A stretch of DNA of 31,182 nucleotides, from the NCBI GenBank assembly GCA_910587785.1, contig CAJUOA010000027.1:1-31182 (forward strand). Direction: 5' to 3'. Source of the stretch: an uncultured Oscillospiraceae bacterium (GTDB taxonomy: Bacteria > Bacillota > Clostridia > Oscillospirales > Oscillospiraceae). Shown in pieces: positions 6,814 to 18,000 of the stretch; the first letter of the stretch is position 1, and every line of letters begins with the position of its first letter. A program made the position numbers and the translations under genes. The notes beneath the pieces are model-generated. The model was not told the DNA's origin. It saw only the letters and a list, made by a program, of their open reading frames with translations, and ran no database searches.

Positions 6814-8367
6814 TCACAGCTGGAGCGTCTGGAAGTCCCCGCCGTCCTTCTTGTTGGAGGCATCGCCGTCCTTGGGGCGGACCTTCGGGGGCTCGGGATA
6901 TCCGAAGTCCTTGGCCGCGGAGGCCCCGTCCCGGTTGAGCATGGCCTCCATGACCTTGATGTCCGTGACCACGTCCATGGCGTCGGAGCTGTAGAGCTGG
7001 TCCAGCTGCCGCTCGAAGCCCTCCACGATCATGTCCATGGTCTGCTCGATGCGCTCTTTGGCCTGACGGAGGTTCTCCCCCTCCACGCCCGTCTCCTCGA
7101 ACTCCGCGTAGGCGTCCAGGAGCTTCTGGGTGGTGGGCAGGTAGTAGTCGAAGAAGGTGCGGATGCGCTCCCGCTTCTCCGGGTGCTCCTCCACCTCCCG
7201 GAAGATGATGCCCGTGACCTGCTCGATGCGGTCGATCTTGCGGCTGAGTTCCGGGTCGGCGATGCGGTCGTTGGCCCGGCGGATACTGCGCAGGATGCCG
7301 GAGTATCCCTTCTCCACCGCCTCCGCCGCGGGCTGGGGGGCGGCGGCGGGCTCCTCCTGACGGCGGGGCTCCGGGACCGGCTCCTCCTCCAGAGTCGCTC
7401 CGAAGCGGAGGAAGTAGCCCCGGTCATAGTCGATGTAGGCGTCCTCCCCCATGTAGCCCTTGTCGATGAGCTTTTGCAGCTCCTTTCCGGCCTTCTCCGG
7501 GGTGCGGTTGACCCGCTTGGCAATCTCGCTGAGGGGCATGGCGTCCACATTGCCGATGGCCATGATGTAGCGCTGGGCCCGGCGGGACATGCGGCCCAGG
7601 TACTGCCCCCGGAAGAACATCACTCCGCCGGAGACTAGGAAGCCAAGGCTTGTGAAAAGCTCCTCAAACTCCACGTAGTAGCCGCTGAGAAGCTCGGACG
7701 TGAAATCCGCACCGATGCAGAATCCTGCAAACATAAAGAATCCTCCCAGAATGCGCAGGAGGGTCCCGGCGGGTTTGCCCTTGACCTTCGCTTTTTTCGG
7801 CTTTGGAGCCTTGGCCTTGGGCGCGGCGGGGGCCTTGGGTGGCGTAGAGGCGGCCTGCCGGGGCTCGGCCCCGAACTGGTTCTGTACACTCCTGCCGGCC
7901 TGCTCCACCTCCCGGGCGGCGCGGCCGATGGCCCGCTCCACCTCCGCCGCCGCCTTCCGGAGGGCCTCGTCGGTCTTCCCGGCGGCGCTGTCGGTGCGCT
8001 CCTCCGCCAGGCGCACGGCCCGTCCCACGGCGCTCTCCGCCTGGCGCATCCCCTGACGGATGCCCCGCTCTACCTGCGCCCCGGTCCTGCGCAGGACCTC
8101 CTCGGCCGCGGTCTCCCGGCTGTTCTTTTTGCTTTTGTTTTTGTCATCTCCAAAGATGTTGAAAAAGAGCAGAATCAGCGCAATGGGCCAGATGCCCAGG
8201 GAGAAGAGGATGATAATCAGCGGCCAGCTGTACCAGCCGGAGTTGTCCTGATTTTTCTGGGGCGGCCTGGGGGGAGGCGGCGCGGAGCCCTGCCCTCCAT
8301 CCGAAGACCGCCCCCCGGAGGGCGCGCGCCCTCCGGTGAATTTGTCCTTGTCGTAGTACGCTCCCAT
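6814..8367 (-). CDS. XpaC-like membrane protein (5-bromo-4-chloroindolyl phosphate hydrolysis family)
   Basis: The 517-residue protein (about 518 if the GTG one codon earlier is used) has a Gly/Pro-rich N-terminus, two close membrane segments (about 47-73), and a helical, charged region (85-165) likely to form a coiled coil. A Lys/Pro/Ala linker leads to further membrane segments near 203-255. A winged-helix-like stretch follows (about 275-322). The C-terminal helical domain (355-480) resembles the XpaC/halogen-hydrolase family PF10112, named from an old indicator-dye phenotype in Bacillus. Its cellular role is not established; XpaC neighbours in other Firmicutes include TelA-type tellurite or envelope-stress proteins. 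It is last in the operon: its ATG overlaps the DUF896 stop in a TGATG arrangement, preceded by GGGGGAG. Confidence 0.75.
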   Translation of the reverse strand: MGAYYDKDKFTGGRAPSGGRSSDGGQGSAPPPPRPPQKNQDNSGWYSWPLIIILFSLGIWPIALILLFFNIFGDDKNKSKKNSRETAAEEVLRRTGAQVERGIRQGMRQAESAVGRAVRLAEERTDSAAGKTDEALRKAAAEVERAIGRAAREVEQAGRSVQNQFGAEPRQAASTPPKAPAAPKAKAPKPKKAKVKGKPAGTLLRILGGFFMFAGFCIGADFTSELLSGYYVEFEELFTSLGFLVSGGVMFFRGQYLGRMSRRAQRYIMAIGNVDAMPLSEIAKRVNRTPEKAGKELQKLIDKGYMGEDAYIDYDRGYFLRFGATLEEEPVPEPRRQEEPAAAPQPAAEAVEKGYSGILRSIRRANDRIADPELSRKIDRIEQVTGIIFREVEEHPEKRERIRTFFDYYLPTTQKLLDAYAEFEETGVEGENLRQAKERIEQTMDMIVEGFERQLDQLYSSDAMDVVTDIKVMEAMLNRDGASAAKDFGYPEPPKVRPKDGDASNKKDGGDFQTLQL

Positions 8368-8579
8368 CACTGCTCCCCCTTTTTCCGAAGCTTCGTCTTT
8401 CTGCCCTTCTCATCCACATAGTAGGTCCGGTCCAGCTGCCCCATGAGGCTCTGCTTTACGGCGTCGATATACTCCCGCCGCAGCGCGTCCCGCTCGGCAA
8501 GCTCATCCGGCGTAAGGCCCTGGGCCTTGTTCTTCCGGGCCAGCTCGTTGATCCGGTCGATCTTATACTGTTCCATCAT
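8367..8579 (-). CDS. DUF896 (YnzC-like) small protein
   Basis: About 70 residues. The sequence around KIDRINELARKNK, the TPDELAERDALRREYI segment and the basic tail match the DUF896/YnzC family of short two-helix proteins. In Bacillus, YnzC is linked to the SOS-induced yneA operon, but its activity is unknown. Two adjacent ATGs (8579 and 8576) follow an AAAGGGAG site with good spacing. An ATG five codons earlier lies before that site and is less likely. The gene overlaps the end of the DUF4177 gene by about 15 bases and its stop overlaps the XpaC start, so translation is probably coupled. Confidence 0.8.
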   Translation of the reverse strand: MMEQYKIDRINELARKNKAQGLTPDELAERDALRREYIDAVKQSLMGQLDRTYYVDEKGRKTKLRKKGEQ

Positions 8580-8790
8580 CCCGCTCCCTTTCAAAGATCA
8601 GGTCCCAGGCCTCCACGAAGCCCTCTCCCCGCTGGCGGGCAGGGATACACGCCGTGAGACGCCATCCGTCTGCCCCCCGGCGGCGGATCACCTCCCGGTG
8701 GGCCTGGGTGACAATCCCTGCGCCGCCGAACAGGCTGCAGCCCTGGGCTTCGGCCTCCACGGTCTCGAATTCGCACTCATATCGTCTCAT
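8563..8790 (-). CDS. DUF4177-like small protein
   Basis: The 75-residue protein fits the DUF4177 pattern: an N-terminal strand with Tyr and aromatic residues (RRYECEFETV), a central helix ending in a GADGWRL motif, and a final strand with LIFERE. No enzymatic motif or membrane segment is visible. The ATG overlaps the kinase stop codon (ATGA), with a GGAGGAG site 5 bases upstream. The family has no established function. Confidence 0.7.
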   Translation of the reverse strand: MRRYECEFETVEAEAQGCSLFGGAGIVTQAHREVIRRRGADGWRLTACIPARQRGEGFVEAWDLIFERERDDGTV

Positions 8791-9350
8791 GGGCGCTCCT
8801 CCCCGTCAAACTGCTCCGGACTGCGGCGCGCCTCCAGGAACCGGACCACCGCCTCCGCGAGGCGGGCCGTCTCCTGCGCGGCGTCCAGGCGGAGCACCGG
8901 GAGCCCGGTCCCCTCCAGCCACGCCTCCACGTCCCCCTGGGAGCGGCCCTCCACCATGCGGAAGAACTGCTCCTCCCGGTCGTGGAGGTCGCCGCCGGGG
9001 CCCATCCGGTCCCCGAACTTCCGGTAGGACCTCTGCCGCACCCGCTCCAGCCGCGCCTCCTTGGGCACGTCCAGGAGCACCGCGCAGGTGAGAAGGCCCT
9101 CCACCTCCGCGCCGTAGGCCCCCTTTACCGCCGCCAGGAGGCATCGGGGGCTGGCCCGCAGGTCCGCCAGGAGGAGGGGCTCCACCTCCTCCCGGGTCCG
9201 CACGGTCCCGTAGGGGTAATCCCCGGCGGTGTCGGGGAAATAGTAGGTCTCGATATCGAAAAAGGGCCAGCCCAGCGCCCGGGCCAGATACCGGCCCAGA
9301 GTGCTCTTCCCCGCGCCGTTGCCGCCGCAGAGGATCACGCGTTCTTCCAT
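8787..9350 (-). CDS. P-loop small-molecule kinase-like ATPase
   Basis: The 187-residue protein is a compact P-loop kinase. The Walker A loop is GGNGAGKST (9-17), followed by a helix and a WPFFDIETYYF segment (28-38) that in shikimate, adenylate and uridine kinase relatives carries an acidic residue near the substrate. A VLLDVP strand (about 92-97) and an Arg-rich lid (RLERVRQRSYRKFGDR) follow. The substrate cannot be read from the sequence. It starts 13 bases after ylmH with a GGGAGG site 4 bases from ATG, so it belongs to the same operon. Confidence 0.75.
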   Translation of the reverse strand: MEERVILCGGNGAGKSTLGRYLARALGWPFFDIETYYFPDTAGDYPYGTVRTREEVEPLLLADLRASPRCLLAAVKGAYGAEVEGLLTCAVLLDVPKEARLERVRQRSYRKFGDRMGPGGDLHDREEQFFRMVEGRSQGDVEAWLEGTGLPVLRLDAAQETARLAEAVVRFLEARRSPEQFDGEERP

Positions 9351-9363
9351 AGCGCCTCCCAGT

Positions 9364-10140
9364 TTACAAATACCGCTCGATAGTGATGCCGGTGCGGCCC
9401 TTTCTGCTCAGGCCGCCCACCTCGGTGAGCTTCGCCCGGCCCAGGCCGCGGACGGAGAGCACACTGCCCTCCGATACCAGTTTGTCCCCCTTCACGCAGG
9501 GCACATGGTCCAGGCTGACCCGCCCGGCGGCGATGAGCTCCGCCGCTCTGCCCCGGCTCATGGAGAAGGCGGAGGAGAGCACCGCGTCCAGCCGCAGGGA
9601 GCTGACGGTGTCCCGGATGTTCTTGACCTGTAGGACGGGGACCAGCAGGTCCTCCCTGCCGATCTCCGCGACCGTGAGGCGCACCCGGCCCGCCTGGGCC
9701 CACTCCCGGAGGAAGAAATCCCGCAGGGAGGGGGAGGCCACGATGTCCGCGCTGTGCTCCCCCACCAGGATGTCCCCCACCCGCTCCCGGGCCACGCCCA
9801 GGCCCATGAGGCTGCCCAGGATGTCCCGGTGGGTGAGGGCGCTGTCCGGGCCGTGGAAGTCCGCCCGGAGGAAGGCCAGCTCCCCCTCCGCCCAGTCGGG
9901 GAGGAAGAGGAGGACCTTCCGCTCCGCGGCCTCGTAGCCGCCGTCGAAGGCGTACCCGGCGCGGACCCCGGCGGTGCGGAGGACCGCCTCCGCCATGGCC
10001 TGCTCCCGGGGGGAGAGAAATTCGGTGGACACGGGGATGTTCCGCCGCTGGGACTGCTGGTATTTGTCCAAAATCCTTGCCAAAAGCAGGCGGTCCTCCC
10101 CGTCCTGGGCCACCTTGGCGATGAGCTCCGCCTTATCCAT
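9364..10140 (-). CDS. ylmH: YlmH-family S4 domain RNA-binding protein
   Basis: The 258-residue protein matches the YlmH family over its length. It has an N-terminal helical part with LSPREQAMAE, a central alpha/beta region with ALTHRDILGSLMGLG (101-115) and VGDILV (121-126), and a C-terminal S4 RNA-binding domain (about 181-240, with SSLRLDAVLSSAF and SRGRAAELI). YlmH binds ribosomes and is reported to act in ribosome-associated quality control (RqcP2). In many Firmicutes it sits in the division cluster with divIVA; here it follows an ABC exporter. The ATG at 10140 overlaps the transporter stop by 8 bases. Longer in-frame extensions run inside the transporter gene and are rejected. Confidence 0.9.
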   Translation of the reverse strand: MDKAELIAKVAQDGEDRLLLARILDKYQQSQRRNIPVSTEFLSPREQAMAEAVLRTAGVRAGYAFDGGYEAAERKVLLFLPDWAEGELAFLRADFHGPDSALTHRDILGSLMGLGVARERVGDILVGEHSADIVASPSLRDFFLREWAQAGRVRLTVAEIGREDLLVPVLQVKNIRDTVSSLRLDAVLSSAFSMSRGRAAELIAAGRVSLDHVPCVKGDKLVSEGSVLSVRGLGRAKLTEVGGLSRKGRTGITIERYL

Positions 10141-11863
10141 GGAGATTCTGGGTGCTGTAGAGCTGGGCGTAGTCTCCGCCCTTAGCCAGAAGCTCCTCAT
10201 GGGCGCCCTCCTCGGTGATGACGCCGTCCCGGACCACCAGGATGCGGCTGGCGTTGCGCACGGTGGAGAGGCGGTGGGCGATGATGAGGGTGGTGCGGCC
10301 CTTGGCAAGCTCGTCAAAGGCCCGCTGGATCTTGGCCTCGGTGACGCTGTCCAGAGCGCTGGTGGCCTCGTCCAGAATCAGCACGGAGGGGTCCTTGAGG
10401 AAAATGCGGGCGATGGAGATGCGCTGCTTCTGTCCGCCGGAGAGGAGGGTGCCCCGCTCGCCCACATAGGTGTCGAAGCCGTCGGGCATGGCCATGATGT
10501 CGTCGTAGATCTCCGCCCGCTTGGCGGCGGCCACGACCTCAGCGGTCGTCGCGCCGGGGCGTCCGTAGCGGATGTTCTCCATGATGCTGGCGGCGAAGAG
10601 GAACACGTCCTGCTGGACCACGCCGATGTTGCGGCGCAGGCTCCGCTGCGTCACGTCCCGCACGTCGTGGCCGTCGATGCGCACCGCGCCCTCCCCCACG
10701 TCGTAGAACCGGGGGATGAGGCTGCACAGGGTGCTCTTGCCCCCGCCGGAGGGCCCTACCACGGCGATGGTCTCGCCGGGGTTCACATGGAGGCTCACAT
10801 GGTGGAGGACCTCGCTGTCGTCCCGCTCGTAGGCGAAGGACACGTCCTCTACGTCGATGCGGCCCTCCACGGTCCCCAGCTCCAGAGCGCCGGGCTTGTC
10901 GTCCAGGTCGGGCTCCAGGCGCATGAGCTCCACGAAGCGGGTCAGGCCCGCGATGCCGTCGATGAGCATCTCAGAGAGGCTGGAGAGGCGGCGCATGGGG
11001 TTGATGAAGGTGCTGGTGTACAGGCTGAAGGTGATGAGGTCCATGTAGTTCATCTTGCCGTCCATGATGAGCCACCCGCCCACGGAGATCACCGCAACGG
11101 GCATGATGCAGGTGAAAAACTCCATGCAGCACATGAACCAGCTCATGGCCTTGTAGCGCTCCTTCTTGGCGCTTTGGAACTTGGCCGCCTCCGCGTCCTC
11201 GTTGGTGAAGGCCTTGGCCGTGCGCATCCCGGAGATGCCGGATTCCACGTCCGCGTTGATGCTGGCCATGTTGGCCTTCACGTTCTTGGCGGCGCGGACC
11301 ATACCAATCCGGTTGAGGTTGATGACCACCAGGAACACCGGGATCAAGATCAGCATCACCAGGGCAAGCCGCCACTGGATGGTGAACATGACGGCAATCG
11401 CGCCCACCAGGGTCACGCCGGAGATGAAGATGTCCTCCGGACCGTGGTGAGCCAGCTCTGTGATGTCGAAGAGCTCAGTGGTGATACGGCTCATGAGGTG
11501 GCCGGTGCGGTTTTTGTCGTAGAAGCCGAAGGACAGCGTTTGCAGGTGGTCAAAGAGGTCCTTGCGGATATCCGCCTCCACCAGCACGCCGAAGGTGTGG
11601 CCCCAGTAGGAGACCACGTACTGCAAAGCGGAGCGCAGGAGGTAGGCGGCCACCATGACCACCACCACGGCGAAGAACGCCTGATACCGGCTCTCCGGGA
11701 TCAGATCGTACATGCACATCCGGGAGACATAGGGGAAGGCCAGGTCGATGAGGGAGATCATCAGCGCGCAGGCCATGTCCAGGAAGAAGAGTCCCAGATG
11801 GGGCTTGAAATAGCTGAGAAAGATGCTCAGCAGGCTCTTTTTTTGAAAGTCTTTGGCCGTCAT
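10133..11863 (-). CDS. ABC exporter, fused permease-ATPase (MsbA/MDR type)
   Basis: The 576-residue half-transporter has a six-helix export permease domain (about 12-300) followed by an ATPase domain (335-576). Motifs are complete: Walker A GPSGGGKST (370-378), Q-loop around VVQQDVFLF (415-423), signature LSGGQ (474-478), Walker B VLILDE (494-499) and the switch histidine in AHRLS (529-533). It should act as a homodimer in the cytoplasmic membrane, exporting lipids, drugs or peptides; the substrate cannot be read. No adjacent second half-transporter is present, which supports a homodimer. It is the first gene of the operon with a sigmaA promoter 40-70 bases upstream and a GGAGGA site. Confidence 0.92.
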   Translation of the reverse strand: MTAKDFQKKSLLSIFLSYFKPHLGLFFLDMACALMISLIDLAFPYVSRMCMYDLIPESRYQAFFAVVVVMVAAYLLRSALQYVVSYWGHTFGVLVEADIRKDLFDHLQTLSFGFYDKNRTGHLMSRITTELFDITELAHHGPEDIFISGVTLVGAIAVMFTIQWRLALVMLILIPVFLVVINLNRIGMVRAAKNVKANMASINADVESGISGMRTAKAFTNEDAEAAKFQSAKKERYKAMSWFMCCMEFFTCIMPVAVISVGGWLIMDGKMNYMDLITFSLYTSTFINPMRRLSSLSEMLIDGIAGLTRFVELMRLEPDLDDKPGALELGTVEGRIDVEDVSFAYERDDSEVLHHVSLHVNPGETIAVVGPSGGGKSTLCSLIPRFYDVGEGAVRIDGHDVRDVTQRSLRRNIGVVQQDVFLFAASIMENIRYGRPGATTAEVVAAAKRAEIYDDIMAMPDGFDTYVGERGTLLSGGQKQRISIARIFLKDPSVLILDEATSALDSVTEAKIQRAFDELAKGRTTLIIAHRLSTVRNASRILVVRDGVITEEGAHEELLAKGGDYAQLYSTQNLHG

Positions 11864-11901
11864 GAAAGCTCCTCCAATATTTTTTCAAGTCTGTTCCCAC
11901 C

Positions 11902-11930
11902 ATTGTACCATATCCTCTTTTCCGATGCAA
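11902..11930 (-). promoter_or_regulatory. SigmaA promoter of the ABC exporter-ylmH operon
   Basis: On the minus strand TTGCAT (11925-11930) and TACAAT (11902-11907) are exactly 17 bases apart. They lie about 40 bases upstream of the transporter start codon. Confidence 0.75.
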
Positions 11931-11983
11931 CGGGGGGATTTTTAATTTTTTCCGCCAAACCGGGGCTTTGGGGCAGAAGGAGG

Positions 11984-12015
11984 CGGGCAGGAGCGCTTGT
12001 GCTCCTGCCCGCCTG
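11984..12015 (-). terminator. Hairpin after the giant surface-protein gene
   Basis: Perfect 13-base arms GGCGGGCAGGAGC (11984-11996) and GCTCCTGCCCGCC (12003-12015) enclose a 6-base loop. It lies 30 bases past the stop codon. The bases following it on the minus strand are only weakly T-rich (TCCTTC), so it is a strong stem but an imperfect terminator. Confidence 0.6.
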
Positions 12016-12045
12016 GCTGCGGGGTCGATATCGTGCTTGAGCCGG

Positions 12046-15000
12046 TCAGTCGTCCTTCTTCTTCCTGCGGAAGCCGGTCAGGACAGCCGCCACACCTGTC
12101 AGGGACAGCCCGTTCAGGAGCGCCCACAAGCCCGTGAGGCTGGGGTCGCCGGTGGGCGGCGTCGCGTCCATGTTCGCCAGGGGAGTGTCCTCGTCCAGGA
12201 TGTAGACCCACTCCTCCTTCTCCGGGTCCCAGACCTTCCGGTATGTCCTGGGGACGTCGTTCTCCCAGATCGTGATGACATCCGGGGAGTTGGGGTCGTT
12301 GGGGTCCGGCAGGACCGTCGGACGGTCGTCGGGAGTGTCCGGAGTGTCCGGAGTGTCCGGAGTGTCCGGAACATCGGGGACGTCCGGGGTGTCCGGCGGC
12401 GGCGCCGGGGGATCATCCGGAGGTGTTGCCGGGGGAGGATCGTCCGGGGGCGTGGAATCATCCGGGGGTGTTACCGGGGGAGGATCGTCCGGGGGTGTTA
12501 CCGGCGGAGGATCGTCCGGCGGTCTGGGATCATCCGGGGGTGTTACCGGCGGAGGCGTAGGAGATGGAGGCGGATCGTCGGGTGCCTTGGTATTGATGAA
12601 CCCGATCTCCTTCAAAGAATTCACTGCCACCGTCTCCTGCTTTTCAAGGGCGTCCGCTGTCCAGCCGGCTTCAGCCGTCTCGGCCACAATACACAGGGTG
12701 CCGTCAGGCAGACCGGTGATCATCACGGATTGGCCGCCGCACAAAGTAATCGAGCCGCCGGTGATAATGTCACCCAGTTTGCCGCCTGCTTCGTCCGTGT
12801 ACTCGAAGCTCCCATCCAAAGGCTTGCCATCCTTCAGCAGGGTCACTGTGAAGGAAAACTTCTTCGCCCGATCTGCACTGGTCAGATTATCTCCGGTCAC
12901 CCTCTTAGTGATCTGCAGGTTGCCGTTACCGGTCGGGGGCGCACCATTCTTTTGATTGATGAACGAAGCCTCAGCCTCACCAGATGTAATAGTACCAGAG
13001 ATACCGGAAGTTTCCACAATTTCCCAGCCTTTTTCGACATCTTCTGTCACTGTATAATTCGTATTGAGGGGCAGGCCGGTGATGGTCACAGACTGACCAT
13101 CATGAAGGGTAATTTCCGTTTTACCACTGGAGACTACCCCTGTCGCGCCGTTCTCGCCGGAATACTTAAAGGGATACGTTCCTGTCAACTCAGTGCCACC
13201 CGCATCTTTCAGAAATACGGTGAACTTAAACGATTGTGCTCTGTCTGCGTCGGTCAAGCCACCGCCCTGAACTGTCTTGTGGATCGTCAGGCTGCCAGTC
13301 TCAGGCTCGGTGGTACCGGCTTTCCTGTTGATAAAATTGACCTCAGAGACTTTGTCCGCTAAGATGGTTCCGGAAGGGTCCTTCTCAGGAGATTGTTTCT
13401 CCCAGCCCTCCACCGCAGCTTCTTTTACCTCGTACGCAGTCCCCTCAGGCAGGCCGGTGATGGTCACGGATTCACCATCGCAGAGAGTAATCGTGCCTCC
13501 ATTTTTAATGTTTCCACTCTTTGAACCAGTGTAGCTGTAACTTTCAGACAGCGGATTTCCAGCAGAATCCTTGAGATTTACGGTGAACTCAAACTGTATC
13601 TTGCGGTCATCATCCATAACACTCTCACCTGTGACTGTCTTGCGGATCGTCAAACTGCCGGAATCAGGTTCCTCAACAGAGGACTTGTCGGTGCTGTTGA
13701 CAAACTCAGCCTTGTGGTCACCGTTTGTAATGACCGTCCCTTCGATCGTGGACGAAGGCGACACATGCCATACTCTGTCTCCCTCTACCACCTCTGTTAC
13801 CTTATACTTGGTATTGGCAGGCAGGCCCAGGATCGTGACGGAGTCATCGTGTCGAAGGACCAGCTCACCGCCGCTCTGGATATGACCAGATTTGTCATTG
13901 CCATAGAAGTAGTAGTAGGATTCATCATCAGGCACATCATGCGTTTGCCCGTCTGCTCCTATTTCTACCTTCCACAGCTCCACCTTGAACTTGAAATTCT
14001 TAGTGTAGTCCGCAGGGGTCAAATTGCTCCCAGTCACTTTCTTGCTGATGGTCAGTTTGCCGGTGTTTGTATCAGCGATGGTCTTGTCAGTGACCACCAC
14101 CACGTTCAGCAGACTAAAGAGGTTGGTCAGATCGGTGTCGCCCAGTACGTCTCTGTTGACGCCCTCGTTGGGGTTCTCATACTTGTCGTTAAGAGCCATC
14201 TGCTGGACCCGGGCGCGGATGAAACCGGTGTCTGTGACAAAGAAGGGCTTGAAATTCTCGCCGCCGTCTTCATCGTGGAGGCCGTAGTCCACTTCTGCAT
14301 TTTTCCCAAAGTGCAGGTTCATGCTGCGGAGGATATTTGTTCCTTCCAGTACTGCGTCCTTCCAGTCGGTGAGGGAAAAACCGTTCCCACCGGGCTGGGT
14401 CTGCATGAAGGCCGTGATATCCTGGAGGGTGATATCCACATCGTTGCCCTCCGCATATTGGCGCATGGTCTGGGTCAGCTTGCCCACGCCAGCCATCACC
14501 GTTACGCCGTCATCAGCATTACCTGCGTCGGCGTAAATAGAGTAGCTGCCAACGACCACAGGGATTATGGTTGTATTCTGGGTGTAGCCCTCAGGCGCTC
14601 TGATTTCCTGCAGATAGTATCTGGTCTCGGTGCTGCTATCGGCCCAATCCATCTTTGTGTGACCGGTTCCGTTCTCTTGACCAGTGGGCGAAAAAATCAG
14701 CATCCCCTTGTCATCAGTAACTCCCGATGCCACCGGGGTTCCATCGCAGCGCTCATTGTCATACAGCCCAAATTTCGCTTCCTTCAAAGGCTTACCGTCC
14801 TGATCCACCTTCAACACCCACAGCTCCCGGCGCTCGTTTGGGATGTAGATCATGGAGCGGAAATCCCGGTTGAACTGGTTCACCTCGAGGAGTTTATAGC
14901 TGGTAGGAGTTGTATGAGCCAATGCCGCGTAGCGCTCCTCAGCATTGCCGCCTTCAAGCCCTGAGATCAGCATATAGGCCATGTGCATATCGCCGTTTTC

Positions 15001-18000
15001 CGGATTATTGAGCAGGTATCGGGTGGCAAGGCCCGGCAGGTCGAACAGGGTCCCTTGCAGCCGCTGGTTGCTGCTGTCCCAGTCTAAATACCAGTCGGCA
15101 GTGCCGGTAGCTTTTGCCTGTTCCACGGCGGCCTGCAACACAGCCTCAGGGTTTAGCTGATTGATATCCGTTCCTACCGCCGTCACGGACTTGAATCCGG
15201 CGAGGTTGCCGCCGTACAGCGCCTGCCAGCTGCTGCCTTCGACAGTGTCCTTTCTCAGCAGGGGCACTGCCACGACCAGACCGTCTTCCAGGCCGTCGTT
15301 CTTGGCCGCATCGCCGGTCTTCGCGCTGGTGACGTTGACCACGGAGCAGGCATAAGCGCCGGTAGTCCAGCGGTTGGCTACAGAGAGCGTGGCAGTCTTG
15401 GTGTCGTAGTGCAGGACGATGTCCACCGGCTGGGTGCGGTAGCCGTCTGGGGCGTGGGTCTCCTTCAAGACATAGTACTGATCGCCACGGTCAGCGAAGT
15501 TGAAGTGTCCGCCATCTTCGAGCTCGAACTCGGCAGCGCCATCTTCATCCGTTCTCAGCGTAACCAAAGGGTCTTTAGTATAAACCGGCGTAACATGGAA
15601 CGTCTGTCCCTTCTGATCGCCGTCTGTATAGAGACATTGGATGCCGTCTTTGTCTTTATTTTTCTCTGCCGGGTAGAGTTCGAACTCTACACCCTGCAGC
15701 GCCTCACCATTCTGGTCCACCTTCTCGATCCGCTGGTAGAGCAGAGGCTGGAGGTTGAAGCGCAAGGCGATGCTGGAGTCGTAGTTGCCCCGCTCCAGGT
15801 AGAACATCTTCAGCGTGTGGGAGGTGTTGCTGGCGTAAGTATCACCGGTCCACTGCATCTTATCCGCCTTGCCGGCGATCTCATACAGCTCTTTCAGCGT
15901 GGTATGATTCACCATATGCTCCGGAGCTGCCGGATTATCAGGGATCCCATGGGTCGTAAAAGAGCGGCCGATGTAGACATCGCCGGTGGCAAAATCAATC
16001 GTACCATAGAGCTCACTGTGGATACCGCCCAGGTCCAGGACCAGCACGCCGTCGATAAAGACCCAAACATCGTCATCTCCGGAGAACTGGAAGCTCATGT
16101 TCTGCTGGCCCTTGCCGGTATTGATCACACCGTTGGCGGGCTGGCGGAAGTCCACGTCCACTGTCATGCCCAGGTGGTGGTTCATGCTGTTGCGGGCGCA
16201 GTCCACACTGCTGGTCAGCTCTCCCGCCTCATCCAGCCCGTTGAAGACTTCATACCCCTTGTTGAACGGGAAGAAGTTGCCGATGCTGTTGTCTCCGTCT
16301 GTGCGGGTGGTGGCGGGAGCGTCGTAGAGGATAAAGTGGTTTTTGCCGCCCTCCTGACTGAGCTCGGCAAAGTTGTCGCGCATGTTATAGTAGTAGTAGC
16401 CGTATTCGTCCAGCTGGAACAGGCCGGTGACATCTGTGTAAGTTTTCTTAAAATCTCCGTTTGCAGGTTCAAATAAGTACTGGAGAGATTCTGTTCCATT
16501 GATATCTCCGCCCCAGGTGTTAATGACGGTGTTGCTCAGGTTTTGGATATCACTGGAATCATAGGTGTACCCATCACCCTTTGAATCTTTTTCTTCCTTG
16601 TGGTCGCCGGTGAGCAGATAGTCCTTGATTAGCGTATAACGTATTGACTTATCGCCATTTAATACCACGTTTGCCAAATCAAGATTGATCTCCGGATAAC
16701 CATTTTCAGTTAGAACATTCCTGACGATCCCCTCCATACCGGCGTATTGCTTGCCATACCGGCAGTTCTCTCCAGCGCCTTTGTTCCAAAGGCCGGCGTG
16801 GATCAGGCCGTCACCGAAGAGCAGGAGATGTTTCTGATTGATACCCAGATTCCAGTCTTTTTCTGTGGAATAACCTGTGGGCTTGTCGCCGAGGGCCCCT
16901 TCACCACCTTCCTCGTGATAATGGATATCGCTTTTATCCAGGATATCGCCGCCGCTCTTCACTGTTGGATTTTCAGTTTTTACCCAGTAGTCAAACAGGT
17001 TGACTGTTACGTTTTCCGGGTTTGCGGGAGAAACAGTGTGGGCCGCAAAAGAAACAGGATGAATTACGATTGGTAAATTAGAAATATTGGGTGTATTGTT
17101 TCCATCGTTTACAAAGTATTTCCTGCCATCACAAGTGGGAATTGGAGCATAAATTGTGAACTCAGAATTTAAGTCAGGGAGGCATGTGATAGTTGTTTCC
17201 AAGTTTGACCAGCTGACATCCAAATACCCCCAGGAGCAAAGCATTTCTTGATCGTTGCCTTTGCCATCCGCATTCTTCACAACAATTCGCTCTTGTTTAT
17301 CTGCATATGTATAGGCTCCATCATTGACCGACTTATCACCTGTTGCCCAACCGTATATTCGTTTTGGCGCAGATAAACGTATCGCAGCAATCAAATCTTG
17401 AACCGTCTGGATATTATCCTTGTTGATTGCAAGGACAGCTGTTGCTCCTGAGTCGAATCCTTCCCATTCCCACTCATTTAAAGCAACATTAAAAGGCGTT
17501 GATTGCGCATACGCCTCACCCCCGCCCAGCACGACCAGCACTTCCATCGCCGGAACGCCGTCAACAAGGGCATAGGGGCCCTCCGGGGTATCCGCCAAGG
17601 ACGCGGTGAGAGTATAAGTGCCCTGGAACGCGCCTTCTGCCGGGATCTGGTTCAGGTCCCAGACCAGCTCTGCGCTCTTGAACTCCACCGCCGTCTGAAC
17701 GGTGGCGGAATGGGGGAGAAGCTCCGCCAAAATATCTCGGGTAACGGTCAAGCCCTCGTCTGCGCCGGGCACACCCAGTGCCCAAGAACCGGTCTCATCG
17801 CTCCAGACCAGCAGACCCTCCTCATCGTCCCACTCCCAGCTGATGACGCACAGCGGGCACACATAACGGCAGGGCTGTGCGGCCTGCGGGGGCTGATAGC
17901 CGCAGGTCTCATCATGGACATGGCCGCAGGCCGGAGCTCCGGGCTCTGCGGGCTCCACGGGAGGCGCGGGGCTCTCCGGCACCTGGGCGTCCGCAAGCGT

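Noticed and set aside
9974..12040. Rightward 688-codon ORF opposite the ABC exporter
   Set aside because: It is His/Val/Gly/Ala-rich without family motifs and is antisense to a clear transporter.
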